A DNA stretch of 64,000 bases from Acinetobacter tibetensis (GCF_023824315.1 NZ_CP098732.1:620001-684000), one strand, 5' to 3'; counted from the first letter of the stretch, positions 26,684-36,172 are shown. Program-made: numbers and translations. The notes: generated by a model not told the origin, from the sequence alone.

Positions 26684-26718
26684 AAAAGCCGATTCAAACG
26701 AATCGGCTTTTGTTTTTA
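26684..26718 (+). terminator. Terminator after filF
   Basis: The stem AAAAGCCGATT / AATCGGCTTTT with a CAAACG loop is followed by TGTTTTT. The A-run before it would also serve the convergent NUDIX gene. Confidence 0.92.
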
Positions 26719-26736
26719 TCAATGCATTAAGCTGGT

Positions 26737-27291
26737 TTAGCCAGTATGGTCTAAGCGTGTACCTAAGGTTTCTAAATGTGTAATAAACTGATTGGTTTTT
26801 CGATCGGAAAAATAGTGCTTAAGTGTTTGTTCTACACTTGGGAATGCTAATTCTGTCCATGGAATTTCATGTTCTTCAAACAGGCGACATTCAATACTTT
26901 CTTCACCTGCACCAAAAGTTCCATCGACCAGTTGGGCTTTAAACAACACATAAATTTGCCCGATACGCGGAATATTGTACATGCAGTAAAGTTGCTCAAT
27001 TTCGACTTCTGCTTGTGCTTCTTCACGAGTTTCACGTGCAGCACCCTGTTCCATGGTTTCAAATAGTTCCATGTAACCTGCGGGTAAGGTCCACAAACCA
27101 TAACGTGGTTCAATGGCACGGCGGCAAAGCAAGACTTTATTGTCCCAGAGTGCCAAAGCACCACAAATGACTTTGGGATTTACATAATGAATATGACCAC
27201 ATTCTGTACAAACGCGACGTAATTGATGATCGCCAAGTGGAATTTTTTCAGTCGTTTTATGTCCACAATTTCCGCAGAAGTTCATATTCAT
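26737..27291 (-). CDS. NUDIX hydrolase with N-terminal zinc ribbon
   Basis: This protein of about 184 residues opens with a zinc ribbon (NFCGNCGHKTTEK … RRVCTECGHIHYVNPK, four Cys) followed by a NUDIX domain with the box GYMELFETMEQGAARETREE. The layout matches the small NudC-like group that hydrolyses nucleotide diphosphate derivatives. The exact substrate cannot be read. I favour ATG 27291 (MNMNFCGNC); an in-frame GTG at 27312 would add seven residues. It faces away from the CoA pyrophosphatase gene. Confidence 0.85.
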   Translation of the reverse strand: MNMNFCGNCGHKTTEKIPLGDHQLRRVCTECGHIHYVNPKVICGALALWDNKVLLCRRAIEPRYGLWTLPAGYMELFETMEQGAARETREEAQAEVEIEQLYCMYNIPRIGQIYVLFKAQLVDGTFGAGEESIECRLFEEHEIPWTELAFPSVEQTLKHYFSDRKTNQFITHLETLGTRLDHTG

Positions 27292-27407
27292 CGTCAATGA
27301 TAAAGTTGCCACTCAGCATAACTGAAAAAAACAAGTTTGACATCTATTCTCTCCAATCCGATCAAAATTCAGCTATGATGAAATGAAGAAGAATAGAGGT
27401 GAGTGAT

Positions 27408-28037
27408 ATGGATAATCGTTCATTAACACATATATTACAACAGCATTTAAGATTTTCGACCCGTAAGCGAGAAGCTGAAGCTGCCGTGTTAATTGCGATT
27501 ACTGATGAAGCTGACCCCAAAGTGCTCTTAACCCGCCGTTCCGTATACTTGTCCAATCATGCAGGTGAAGTGTCTTTTCCTGGAGGCAAACGAGATCCGC
27601 AAGACACCAGTAATATTGTGGTTGCGCTGAGAGAAGCCCAAGAAGAAACGGCTTTAAACCCGTTTGATGTACGCTTGCTCGGGGATTTACCCATGCAAAA
27701 AGCCCGTAATGGTATGTTGGTCAAACCGATTGTTGGGCTTATTCCACCTCAGGTTGAACTGATCGCTCAGCCTTCAGAAATTGATCGAATATTTTTTGCT
27801 TCTCTACAAAATTTAATGGAAGCACCGCCAACGCCACATGAAGTCCGTTATGCACAACAATCGCTGTATTTTCCAAGCATGCAGGTTGAAGATGAAATTG
27901 TGTGGGGGCTCACGGCAAGAATGCTCATTTCACTGTTTCAATATGGATTGAATTATCAAAAAGAATGGCCTTTTTTATTAAATTCGCCATTATTCTATGC
28001 CCAGCAGGCATTACTCAAAACCAAAGGACGTAATTGA
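27408..28037 (+). CDS. CoA pyrophosphatase (NUDIX, NudL-like)
   Basis: The 209-residue NUDIX protein carries the CoA-diphosphatase motif just before the NUDIX box: [21 protein letters not shown], with REAQEETAL forming the catalytic helix. Family members split CoA into 3',5'-ADP and phosphopantetheine. I use ATG 27408, preceded by AGAGGTGAG, rather than GTG 27399. Its stop lies 2 bp before the next start, so the carbonic anhydrase family gene is cotranscribed. Confidence 0.88.
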   Translation: MDNRSLTHILQQHLRFSTRKREAEAAVLIAITDEADPKVLLTRRSVYLSNHAGEVSFPGGKRDPQDTSNIVVALREAQEETALNPFDVRLLGDLPMQKARNGMLVKPIVGLIPPQVELIAQPSEIDRIFFASLQNLMEAPPTPHEVRYAQQSLYFPSMQVEDEIVWGLTARMLISLFQYGLNYQKEWPFLLNSPLFYAQQALLKTKGRN

Positions 28038-28039
28038 AC

Positions 28040-28570
28040 ATGATGTACAAATTTGCCGGACATGCACCCAAAGCTATGCATGTTCCTTTTGATGGTTGGG
28101 TGGCGGACAACGCAACCGTGATTGGTCAAGTTGAATTGGGGCAACAGGTCAGTGTTTGGTTTGGGGCGGTGATTCGCGCAGATAACTGTCGTATTCACTT
28201 GGGCGATTTTACCAACGTACAGGAAAATGCGGTCTTGCACACCGATGCGGGTATTCCAATGCACATTGGAAATTACGTCACTATTGGACATCAAGCCATG
28301 CTACATGGCTGTACGGTGGGCGATAATTCTTTAATTGGTATTAATGCTGTGATTTTAAACAATGCGGTAATTGGGAAAAATTGCATTATTGGCGCAAATG
28401 CCTTAATTCCAGAAGGAAAAGTGATTCCTGATAATTCTTTGGTGATGGGTTCACCTGGTAAAGTCGTGAAAACTTTAGAGAGTGATGTAGAGGCGAAATT
28501 AAAACTCAGTGCATTGCATTATGCTGAACATTATAAGAAATTTACCCAACTGGAAGTTTTTGAATTCTAA
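28040..28570 (+). CDS. Gamma carbonic anhydrase family protein (hexapeptide repeat)
   Basis: The 176-residue left-handed beta-helix protein is built of hexapeptide repeats ([44 protein letters not shown]). The three histidines expected for the metal site are present (HTDAG…[17 protein letters not shown]). Homologues are YrdA/PaaY-type gamma carbonic anhydrases; activity varies within the family. It starts at the double ATG 28040 or 28043. Confidence 0.88.
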   Translation: MMYKFAGHAPKAMHVPFDGWVADNATVIGQVELGQQVSVWFGAVIRADNCRIHLGDFTNVQENAVLHTDAGIPMHIGNYVTIGHQAMLHGCTVGDNSLIGINAVILNNAVIGKNCIIGANALIPEGKVIPDNSLVMGSPGKVVKTLESDVEAKLKLSALHYAEHYKKFTQLEVFEF

Positions 28571-28588
28571 CAAAAGCGTTGTTTTTTA

Positions 28589-28613
28589 AACCAAGCCGAT
28601 GCTTGGTTTTTTT
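28589..28613 (+). terminator. Terminator after the carbonic anhydrase family gene
   Basis: The stem AACCAAGC / GCTTGGTT with a CGAT loop is followed by a T-run. Confidence 0.88.
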
Positions 28614-28702
28614 GTATCTAGACTGGGAAATTCTCGCGTCCAAGAATTGAGTAGAGTATGATAGCCCTCGTTTTTTAATATAAAGTTGAAGCAAGGTTGA
28701 GC

Positions 28703-29371
28703 ATGAAATTGCTGGCATTAGAAACAGCCAATGAACAGTGTTCTGTTTCTATCGTAGATGAAAATCAAGAGCTGTTTTTCCAATTAGATACGCGTGCAAA
28801 GGCTCAAACGCAAACCATTTTACCTATGGTTGAACAGGGCTATGCTCAATTAGGTGTAACGACAGAAGATTTAACTGCGATTGCTTTTAGTCGTGGTCCA
28901 GGTTCATTCAGTGGTGTGCGTATTAACGCAGCCGTGACCCAAGCACTTGCATGGGCACATGATTTGCCTGTGATTCCTGTATCAACTTTACAAGCTTTAG
29001 CGCAAGCGGCTTATCGTCTGCATGGTTTGACTGCTGTGACGACAGTACTTGATGCGCGTATGAATGAAGTCTATATCGCGAGTTTTCAACTGAACGATCA
29101 AGGCATTATGCAGGCGGTTGATGCAGAACAATTATTAGATTATCAACAGGCCGCCAGCATCACTCAATTTACCTTGGTGGGTTCAGGTTCAGCTTTAATT
29201 CAGCCTGATGCTTTAGAATTTAAAGATGTGGTCGCAACGGCACAAGATATTGCTCAAATTGCGCGTGCAGCGGCGCTCAAAGCACAATGGGTCAAGGCAG
29301 AAGAAGCCCTACCTGTGTATTTACGTGATAATGCGTGGAAAAAAATTCCAGAACAAATTAAAGCAACTTAA
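28703..29371 (+). CDS. tsaB: tRNA threonylcarbamoyladenosine biosynthesis protein TsaB
   Basis: The 222-residue ASKHA-fold protein pairs with TsaD (and TsaE) to make t6A37 in ANN-decoding tRNAs. Motifs: LALETANEQCSVSI, the Gly-rich AFSRGPGSFSGVRI, and VLDARMNEVYIASF. It lacks the metal-binding histidines of TsaD, as normal for TsaB. I chose ATG 28703 after AAGGTTG. It is the first gene of an apparent operon with uppP (9-bp gap) and rsmJ. Confidence 0.95.
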   Translation: MKLLALETANEQCSVSIVDENQELFFQLDTRAKAQTQTILPMVEQGYAQLGVTTEDLTAIAFSRGPGSFSGVRINAAVTQALAWAHDLPVIPVSTLQALAQAAYRLHGLTAVTTVLDARMNEVYIASFQLNDQGIMQAVDAEQLLDYQQAASITQFTLVGSGSALIQPDALEFKDVVATAQDIAQIARAAALKAQWVKAEEALPVYLRDNAWKKIPEQIKAT

Positions 29372-29379
29372 GGTTAGAT

Positions 29380-30201
29380 ATGGATCTTTTATTATTATTT
29401 AAAGCGGCCATAATGGGCTTGGTAGAGGGGATTACTGAATTTCTACCGATTTCAAGTACTGGGCACTTAATCTTAGCTGGTCAACTTTTAGATTTCTGGT
29501 CTATTGAAAAAAGAGATATGTTTGCTGTTGCCGTGCAGATTGGTGCGATTGCAGCCGTGATTTATGAATACTGGGGTAAACTTTGGGGCGCTTTAATTGG
29601 TGGTCTAAAAGGCCAAGAGCAAGGTCGCCGTTTAAGCATTAACTTAATTATTGCCTCTATACCGATTGTGATTGTGGGCTTAACTTTTGGCGATGTTATT
29701 AAAGCTTATTTATTTAATGCGATTACCGTTGCGATTGCTTTAATTGTCGGTGGTTTTATTATTTTATGGGCTGAACGCCGTCCACACACCATTCAAACGC
29801 AAGAAGTTGATGATTTAACCTATAAACAAGCGACTTTAATTGGTCTAATTCAATGTTTAGCCCTGTTCCCAGGGACTTCACGTTCGGGTTCAACCATTAT
29901 TGGCTCTTTATTTTTAGGTGTATCGCGTAAAGCAGCAGCGGAGTTCTCTTTCTTCCTTGGTATTCCTGTTTTAATGGGTGCAGGTTTACTGGATATGTAT
30001 AAAATGCGAGCTGATTTGCACAGTAATGATATGGCTGTTTTGGCTGTTGGGATTATTGTGGCATTTATTTCTGCACTCATCGTCATTCGTGCCTTGATTC
30101 GTTATGTGTCTAAACACGACTTCACTGCATTTGCGTATTACCGTATCGGCTTTGGTCTATTTATTTTGGCAACTTGGTGGACAGGTTGGGTCACTTGGTA
30201 A
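29380..30201 (+). CDS. uppP: Undecaprenyl-diphosphate phosphatase (BacA family)
   Basis: This 273-residue integral membrane enzyme recycles undecaprenyl pyrophosphate to the monophosphate carrier used for peptidoglycan and other surface polymers. The two conserved motifs are visible: [20 protein letters not shown] (residues ~13-32) and [14 protein letters not shown] (~163-176). About seven to eight membrane helices are expected. Its TAA stop overlaps the rsmJ ATG by one base (TAATG). Confidence 0.97.
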   Translation: MDLLLLFKAAIMGLVEGITEFLPISSTGHLILAGQLLDFWSIEKRDMFAVAVQIGAIAAVIYEYWGKLWGALIGGLKGQEQGRRLSINLIIASIPIVIVGLTFGDVIKAYLFNAITVAIALIVGGFIILWAERRPHTIQTQEVDDLTYKQATLIGLIQCLALFPGTSRSGSTIIGSLFLGVSRKAAAEFSFFLGIPVLMGAGLLDMYKMRADLHSNDMAVLAVGIIVAFISALIVIRALIRYVSKHDFTAFAYYRIGFGLFILATWWTGWVTW

Positions 30202-31013
30202 TGCATTTATTTACAGAACCTCAGTTTCAAGTTCAGGCACAGCACTATGCGGCTGTGCTTGGATCACGCGGTGTTGAGGTTCAGCTTGAATTAATTGAAA
30301 AACTGAATGCTCGTTTTTTACGTTTGAACCCTGAATTGGCCTTGTGTGTCGATGAACAAGGGCTTTGGTTATGTGCCAATGGCATGAAAATGCAGCCCGA
30401 CTGGCAGGCAGAAATTCCGCGTTTAAAACGTGCATCGCTCAAATCAGAAATGATTGCCCGTGCTTGTCAGTTGGCGGAAAAACCACGTTTAATTGATGCG
30501 ACTGCGGGTTTAGGGCACGACAGTTTATTGTTGGCTGCACTGGGTGCAACGGTTACTTTGGTGGAACGGCACCCGATTTTATTTACGCTGCTAGAAGATA
30601 CGCGACAGCAAGCATTGACCGATTCTTATCTTGCCCCGATTGCAGCACGGATTCATTTGGTTTTTTCAGATTCAGCAGATTATTTAAAGCAATGTGCAGA
30701 GCAACAGCAGCACAGTGATGTGGTGTATTTAGATCCAATGTTCCCGCAACGTGATCAGAATCAACAAGCCATTAAAAAGCAAGCTCAGGTCAAAAAGCAG
30801 ATGCAATTGTTGCATTTACTTCTGCCAGAGCATGGCGAAATGGATTTGGGGGATCAACTGTTGCCTCTGGCTCAACAGATTGCAAAACGTGTAGTGGTGA
30901 AACGCCCTCGTTTGGCGGTATTTTTGAATGAGCAGCAACCCGATACGCAATGGCAGGGTGATGCTTGCCGTTTTGATGCGTACTTTCAGCTTGATCATCA
31001 GACCTTAGGATAA
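30201..31013 (+). CDS. rsmJ: 16S rRNA (guanine1516-N2)-methyltransferase
   Basis: The 270-residue SAM-dependent methyltransferase of the RsmJ family modifies G1516 of 16S rRNA. Visible are the SAM motif [20 protein letters not shown], the acidic VTLVERHPI and the catalytic [12 protein letters not shown]. The start ATG 30201 overlaps the uppP stop, indicating translational coupling. Confidence 0.93.
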   Translation: MHLFTEPQFQVQAQHYAAVLGSRGVEVQLELIEKLNARFLRLNPELALCVDEQGLWLCANGMKMQPDWQAEIPRLKRASLKSEMIARACQLAEKPRLIDATAGLGHDSLLLAALGATVTLVERHPILFTLLEDTRQQALTDSYLAPIAARIHLVFSDSADYLKQCAEQQQHSDVVYLDPMFPQRDQNQQAIKKQAQVKKQMQLLHLLLPEHGEMDLGDQLLPLAQQIAKRVVVKRPRLAVFLNEQQPDTQWQGDACRFDAYFQLDHQTLG

Positions 31014-31130
31014 TTGCTTCAATATTGGGCAAAGATTTGTTATATAGTTAAAAATAATATTGATAAAAACCCGATCAAGCATAAACTAGCTATGCAATGA
31101 AGCGAGTAGCACTAGCCACCTGAAAACCTT

Positions 31131-32540
31131 ATGAAGATTGATTTTAAGCCCTCCATTAATTTTTGGCACGATTTTAAAAGCAACCAAATGGCGGGATTGT
31201 GGCTGTTTTTGGGTTCACGACGTGCATTACAAATTGTCCATCCTTCAATTTTACAGTTGATTTTCTGGGGGATATTAGGCGGTTGTGCCAATACCTTATT
31301 TAGTTGGCTCAGTGCAGGTGAAGTCGGTGAGTTTAACTCGCAAGGTTTGGTCAGTTATGCGCTATGGCCTTTCATTGCACTGATTGTCGGTATTTTCTTA
31401 TCCCAACGGGTAAATAATCCACGTTTAATGTTGGTTCCGGCTTTATTGTGGTTGGTTTTAGATACCCATATCGCACTGCTACAAAGTTTCATCCAATATT
31501 TGGGCATGATCGATATCTTGCCTTATGCTTTTTATGATTATTTGCCGACCATTTTTATGGTGCTGTTTGTCTGGCAAAGTCTGGCTGTGGTGTGGGTGTT
31601 TGCCCGCGAATTAAAATGGCCGTGGTGGGAACGTGCGCTGATTATGTTAGCAACACTATTTACTTTGGTGGTGTGGCAGATGTCAGTGAAGAGTCAACCA
31701 ATCTGGAAAGTTGAAGATGTCCCGCCAACTTTTGCTGAAGATGCCTTTTACGCCCAAAGTCGACTGCTGAATAAGAATTTACAAGCCATTGAATATGGAG
31801 AGTTTGCTCAGTCACATTGGTACTTTCTAGGAGTGGCGGGTGCCAGTTACCAAGATGTTTTTATGTCTGAAGTGAAACGCATCCGTGAACAATTTGATAC
31901 TCGTTTTGGAACCTTTGGTCGTTCCATGATTTTGGTGAATAACCCTGCGACACGCACTGAAATTCCAATTGCTTCACGAACCAGTATGGAACTGTCATTA
32001 AAGCGTATTGGTCAGCAGATGAACCGTGAAAGTGATGTGCTTTTCCTTTATATGACCTCGCATGGTCTGCAAAATCAGTTTGAAATGGAAAATGCACCAC
32101 TCGATTTGGCACAAGTTGATCCAAAATGGTTAAGAGATGCGTTAGACCGTTCGGGCATTCGTTGGCGCGTCATTGTGATTTCAGCCTGCTATTCAGGCAG
32201 TTTTGTCTCGGCATTACAGAATGATAATACCTTGATTATTACGGCTTCTGCAGCCGATCGGGCTTCATTTGGTTGCTCGAATGAAGCGGATTATACTTAT
32301 TTTGGTCGTGCTTTCTTTGATCAGGCCATGCGTGAACAACATTCGATGAAAGATGCTTTTGCACAAGCCAAAGACACCGTGGCGCAATGGGAAAGTGCTC
32401 AGGGCTTTGACCCTTCTGAACCGCAATGGTCGATTGGTAAAAATATGGAATTGATGCTGCCACAATTGGAGCAACGTCTGTTCCCTCCGACAACAACCAC
32501 ACCACCAGTTCAAGCGCAAGCGGTTGCGCATACACCCTAA
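31131..32540 (+). CDS. Membrane-anchored C13 family (caspase-like) peptidase
   Basis: The 469-residue protein has an N-terminal half with about five to six membrane helices (~30-195) and a C-terminal peptidase domain of the C13 (legumain/GPI8-like) family. The catalytic dyad is visible: His in LYMTSHGLQNQ and Cys in VIVISACYSGSFVSAL. It ends with a proline- and alanine-rich tail. Substrate and biological role are unknown. It lies 13 bp before the (now broken) fghA gene and probably shared its transcript. Confidence 0.85.
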   Translation: MKIDFKPSINFWHDFKSNQMAGLWLFLGSRRALQIVHPSILQLIFWGILGGCANTLFSWLSAGEVGEFNSQGLVSYALWPFIALIVGIFLSQRVNNPRLMLVPALLWLVLDTHIALLQSFIQYLGMIDILPYAFYDYLPTIFMVLFVWQSLAVVWVFARELKWPWWERALIMLATLFTLVVWQMSVKSQPIWKVEDVPPTFAEDAFYAQSRLLNKNLQAIEYGEFAQSHWYFLGVAGASYQDVFMSEVKRIREQFDTRFGTFGRSMILVNNPATRTEIPIASRTSMELSLKRIGQQMNRESDVLFLYMTSHGLQNQFEMENAPLDLAQVDPKWLRDALDRSGIRWRVIVISACYSGSFVSALQNDNTLIITASAADRASFGCSNEADYTYFGRAFFDQAMREQHSMKDAFAQAKDTVAQWESAQGFDPSEPQWSIGKNMELMLPQLEQRLFPPTTTTPPVQAQAVAHTP

Positions 32541-32553
32541 AAAGGAATTCAAG

Positions 32554-32994
32554 ATGGAATTATTACAAAAAAATCGCTGTTTTGATGGTGAGCAACGCAT
32601 TTATCGTTTTAATTCCCAAACACTCAAAGGCGATAGTCGTTTTGCTGTGTATTTACCCCCGCAAGCGCTTGATGGTAAAGCATGTCCTGCGTTATTTTAC
32701 CTTGCAGGCTTAACCTGTACTGAAGAAACTTTTGCCATTAAAGCACATGCACAACGCATGGCAGCACAATTAGGTTTGATTCTGATTATGCCTGACACTT
32801 CACCGCGTGGTGAGCAAGTGGCGCAAGGTGATCATTGGGATATTGGTCAGGGTGCGGGTTTCTATATCAATACGACACAAGCACCATGGGCTGAACATTA
32901 TCAAATGGAAAGCTTCATTGTTCATGAGCTTTATGATCTAGTGTTGCAACAATTCCAGATCCAGCAAAACCGTATTGGTATTTTTGGACATAGC
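32554..32994 (+). pseudogene. fghA: fghA 5' fragment (S-formylglutathione hydrolase, split by the element)
   Basis: ATG 32554 (RBS AAAGGAA) opens an intact S-formylglutathione hydrolase reading frame of 147 codons up to IGIFGHS, the first half of the nucleophile motif GHSMGGHGAL. Beyond the Ser codon (AGC, 32992-32994) the frame runs into element DNA (KQCFFENMENILVC then stop at 33037-33039). The oxyanion segment LAGLTCTEETFAIKA and the MPDTSPRGE segment are intact, but the Asp and His of the triad lie on the far side, so this fragment is inactive. Confidence 0.95.
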
Positions 32995-33065
32995 AAACAA
33001 TGTTTTTTTGAAAATATGGAAAATATTTTAGTTTGTTGATTTTTATAAGTTTTAATAAGTAAGTT

Positions 33066-33131
33066 AAAAATTCCATAAAAAAATCCATATTTCAGCAGAA
33101 TATATCAAATTTTCTTGTTAAAAATTCCATA
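33066..33131. repeat. Left-end direct repeats AAAATTCCATA
   Basis: AAAATTCCATA occurs ending at 33077 and again ending at 33131. Related forms are AATCCATAT (33081-33089) and the inverse TATGGAAAAT at 33015-33024. The same AAAATTCCATA recurs at the right end (44387-44397). Repeats shared by both ends are likely recombinase binding sites. Confidence 0.55.
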
Positions 33132-33187
33132 CTTTTTCATATCCACGCTACTATATTCAGTAATAAAAATTATTGGAGTATTTATCC

Positions 33188-34012
33188 GTGGAAAGATTAG
33201 AAAGACATGCTTCATTTGGCGGTTGGCAGGAAGTATATAAGCATGAGTCGGAAGTGTTGAAGTGTTCAATGAATTTTTCAATTTATATTCCACCACATGA
33301 TAATAATGAAAAACTACCCGTAATTTATTGGCTTTCAGGTCTTACATGTAATGAACAAAACTTTATTACAAAAGCAGGAGCACAAAAATATGCCTCTGAA
33401 CATAAAGTGATTATTGTTGCTCCTGACACGAGTCCAAGAGGTGAATTTGTGCCAGATGATGAAAGTTACGATCTAGGTCAAGGCGCAGGTTTTTATTTGA
33501 ATGCAACTCAAGAACCTTGGTCAAAAAATTATAGAATGTATGATTACATTGTTGATGAGTTAAGAACTTTAATCGATCAAAATTTCCCTACAAATAAAGT
33601 TCAAAGCATTATGGGGCATAGTGCTGGTGGGCATGGGGCATTAGTCATAGGATTAAGAAATCCTGAGATATATAAGAGTATTTCTGCATTCTCCCCAATT
33701 GTTGCACCTTCTCAAGTTCCTTGGGGTCAAAAGGCATTTACTGCTTATCTTGGTACAGATCAGACTTTATGGTCTGACTATGATGCTGTCGAGCTAATCA
33801 AATCCAGTTCCGTGAAGATGCCTATTTTAGTTGATCAAGGTAGTGACGATTCTTTCCTAAAAGAACAATTGAAGCCTGAAATCTTAGCAGATGTCTGTAA
33901 AGAGAAAGACTATCCAGTTACTTTAAACATGAGAGATGGATATGATCATAGTTATTATTTTATAGCTAGTTTTATAGAAAAACATATAAAGTTTCATATG
34001 AATAATAGGTAG
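33188..34012 (+). CDS. fghA: S-formylglutathione hydrolase (element-borne replacement copy)
   Basis: The complete 274-residue esterase D-type enzyme hydrolyses S-formylglutathione to formate and glutathione in formaldehyde detoxification. The triad is present: Ser in MGHSAGGHGAL, Asp in VDQGSDDSFL, His in GYDHSYYF. The oxyanion motif is WLSGLTCNEQNF. I favour GTG 33188 (VERLERHASFGGWQ, preceded by GGAG at 33175) over TTG 33173. It is clearly diverged from the split host gene (for example SAGG against SMGG) and more AT-rich, so it is not a recent duplication. It lies just inside the left end of the element, reads in the host gene's direction, and should restore the function the insertion destroyed. 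Confidence 0.93.
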   Translation: MERLERHASFGGWQEVYKHESEVLKCSMNFSIYIPPHDNNEKLPVIYWLSGLTCNEQNFITKAGAQKYASEHKVIIVAPDTSPRGEFVPDDESYDLGQGAGFYLNATQEPWSKNYRMYDYIVDELRTLIDQNFPTNKVQSIMGHSAGGHGALVIGLRNPEIYKSISAFSPIVAPSQVPWGQKAFTAYLGTDQTLWSDYDAVELIKSSSVKMPILVDQGSDDSFLKEQLKPEILADVCKEKDYPVTLNMRDGYDHSYYFIASFIEKHIKFHMNNR

Positions 34013-34180
34013 GAAACAAGTAGCTCTCTGGGTGTGTGGATAACCTAAAGGCTACCGCTCATAAAACTTAAAAAGCTATCAAAACAATAAAGTATGATAG
34101 CTTTTCTTATAATAGAGACCTGTTTTTGCAGGTGAGCACATTAAATTGCTTCAATGTGAGAAGAGAACTACTTGCTTCCT
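34011..34180 (-). ncRNA. Candidate DRT3 structural/template RNA
   Basis: The gap between drt3b and the element fghA folds as one unit. Its ends, 34163-34180 and 34011-34028, form an 18-bp closing helix. As minus-strand RNA all 18 positions pair, two of them as G-U; as plus-strand RNA those two would be A-C mismatches. Inside are stems 34037-34042/34053… 34058 (CACATT/AATGTG), 34118-34122/34129-34133 (ACCTG/CAGGT, 6-nt loop) and 34071-34081/34095-34105 (11 bp, perfect). The first of these is at 34137-34142/34153-34158 in window coordinates. Minus-strand CACACAC at 34038-34032 sits unpaired next to the 3' closing arm. It begins 19 bases after the drt3b stop. Transcript ends are inferred from the fold only. 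Confidence 0.75.
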
Positions 34181-34198
34181 GATCGTAAGTCTATATTA

Positions 34199-36163
34199 CT
34201 AATATGCTCGCTTCAACTCTTTCTTTTCTAAAGAGTTAAGCAAATCTATCTCAGCCCAATTGATTTGCCATGTACTTCCAATCATCTGAGTAGTTATATT
34301 ATTTACGTCAGTATCATTTAAAGAGGGGGATATGTGAATTTTTTTTGAGATGGCTTTAATCCATTGTTTTCTAAACTTTGATGGTATATATGGACAACTT
34401 AGTACATCTAAAAGTAAGTGTGCTTTTTCACTATTGGTTGTTATATCACTTAAATCTGAAAATTGTGAGCGTAGATACTTAATTAATTTATCGCGTATAT
34501 TGCTATAGCATGAAGCATCTTTGATATAAAAAAGATATGAAATAACAGTGAAGTACGAATAAGATTCTTCATTTGAACAAATATCATTTATAACCGATTC
34601 GGGGATGAGATAAGACTCTCCTAGTTCGCGTACTGATAAAAGTATATTGAGATTCTCTAAATGAATAAAACCTGACGCAGGTGTTACGTGATGTCCTTGT
34701 GATTCATCCTGAATGAGTTTAATTGTAAGATCGTAAATTTTATGGCAAATTTCTTCCTCATAATCTACCAATTTAAGCCTGACAAACCTTATTATTAAGA
34801 TAATACTCGTGCTTAATTTATAAGAAGAACTTACAGAAGGGGCAACACTATATAAGAAAAATAGTACATCCAATATAGTCTTTAAAGCTTTGGCATAATT
34901 TTGAATTTCTATTAATTCAATTTCACCATCTACATCAATCAATCGTTTTATACGTTCATTAATTGAAGAAATAAAAAATGAAGATATTTCATTGTATGTG
35001 ACTTGGTTAATTCCACATAAACTTCTAACAGAATCAATAAATGATCTATTAAGTCTCCAAGATGAATATATAACTTTAGGTTTTAATCTATTATTTTCAT
35101 CTTTTTTTAAAAATTTCTCAAAGAATGAATCAATAAGATCATTAGCACCATAAATTAATTGAGACTTTTTACTAGAGAATGGTCTAAATGTAATTGTTGA
35201 TTTTGAAGAATTAGTATGAAGGTTAAATTTCATTAATATATCTGAATATGTTGAATATACTTTTTTAGCTAATTCTTCATTAGTTGCAAAGATGTAAACA
35301 TCATCGACATACCTGCGGAATACGTAGTGGTTGTCAAATAATATACTATTCTGACTTAGATTATTAATAACTATATTATCAATTTTTTGAAAAATAATTT
35401 CAGAAAATATCCTACTAACTTCAGGTCCTATAGGAATACCATTTGTTTCATTATCATTTCCATGGCGAATAACTATATCAAAATCATTACCAAATGAACT
35501 AGATTTTAAATTTTTTTTGATAAACTCTTTCTCTTTAGTAGCCCATGCCATTGAGTGTGTATAAATACTGTCAAAACATTTTGATACATCTAATGTCATT
35601 TGTACTTGATATTTCTTTTCAAGTGAAAAATAATCAGTTGAGTTAAAAAACTTATAAAGACGGTCATATCCCTTGTACGAGAAGAACGAAGGAGTATGTT
35701 TGGCATAGCCATCAACAGTCTCTGAGGTAAATGAAGAAGTTTTATATTTATAAATATTTTCCCAAGAACTTTTAGAAAAAAAAGAGCTGGCAATAGATTT
35801 AGGTGTTCTTATGGAAGCAGGGCTATTATTACAAAAGTAGAGTATTAATTTACTATAATCTTTATAAAAATCACGTATCTTCCATTGAGATAATGGGTGC
35901 AATAGAGCAAGCCTTCGATATTCTAAAGCATTTTTCCTAATTTTATAAAGATAAGGTTTAGTTGACTTGTACTTCAATTGGTCATTATCACCAAAAACAA
36001 TACTCTTTATTAATTTTCTTTCAAAATCTGAAGAGTTTTCAATATTTTTAACACGATTATATAAACCATCATTTGAAAATATTATAGGTGTTTCATATGG
36101 TAGGGTTTCTGTTATGAGAACTCTATCAAAATCACTATGCTTAATAAGGTTTTTCTGTGGCAT
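34199..36163 (-). CDS. drt3b: Reverse transcriptase Drt3b (UG8-type), DRT3 defence system
   Basis: The 654-residue protein has an N-terminal reverse transcriptase domain: motif A MTLDVSKCFDSI (Asp192), motif B NGIPIGPEVSRIFSEI (~241-256), motif C RRYVDDVYIF (YVDD at 285-288). A long helical C-terminal extension (~370-654) without a recognised nuclease or maturase domain follows. Length, extension and partnership with a second RT fit Drt3b of DRT type 3. From memory, work on DRT3 reports that Drt3b makes one strand of an alternating dinucleotide DNA without a nucleic-acid template, using residues including a conserved N-terminal Glu; Glu24 in LPYETPIIF is the visible candidate here. It starts 9 bp after the drt3a stop. 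Confidence 0.82.
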   Translation of the reverse strand: MPQKNLIKHSDFDRVLITETLPYETPIIFSNDGLYNRVKNIENSSDFERKLIKSIVFGDNDQLKYKSTKPYLYKIRKNALEYRRLALLHPLSQWKIRDFYKDYSKLILYFCNNSPASIRTPKSIASSFFSKSSWENIYKYKTSSFTSETVDGYAKHTPSFFSYKGYDRLYKFFNSTDYFSLEKKYQVQMTLDVSKCFDSIYTHSMAWATKEKEFIKKNLKSSSFGNDFDIVIRHGNDNETNGIPIGPEVSRIFSEIIFQKIDNIVINNLSQNSILFDNHYVFRRYVDDVYIFATNEELAKKVYSTYSDILMKFNLHTNSSKSTITFRPFSSKKSQLIYGANDLIDSFFEKFLKKDENNRLKPKVIYSSWRLNRSFIDSVRSLCGINQVTYNEISSFFISSINERIKRLIDVDGEIELIEIQNYAKALKTILDVLFFLYSVAPSVSSSYKLSTSIILIIRFVRLKLVDYEEEICHKIYDLTIKLIQDESQGHHVTPASGFIHLENLNILLSVRELGESYLIPESVINDICSNEESYSYFTVISYLFYIKDASCYSNIRDKLIKYLRSQFSDLSDITTNSEKAHLLLDVLSCPYIPSKFRKQWIKAISKKIHISPSLNDTDVNNITTQMIGSTWQINWAEIDLLNSLEKKELKRAY

Positions 36164-36172
36164 AATTTTAAC

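Noticed and set aside
32554..34012. Simple tandem duplication of fghA
   Set aside because: The second copy lies inside the element boundaries, is clearly diverged, and the missing half of the first copy is found 11 kb away at 44447.
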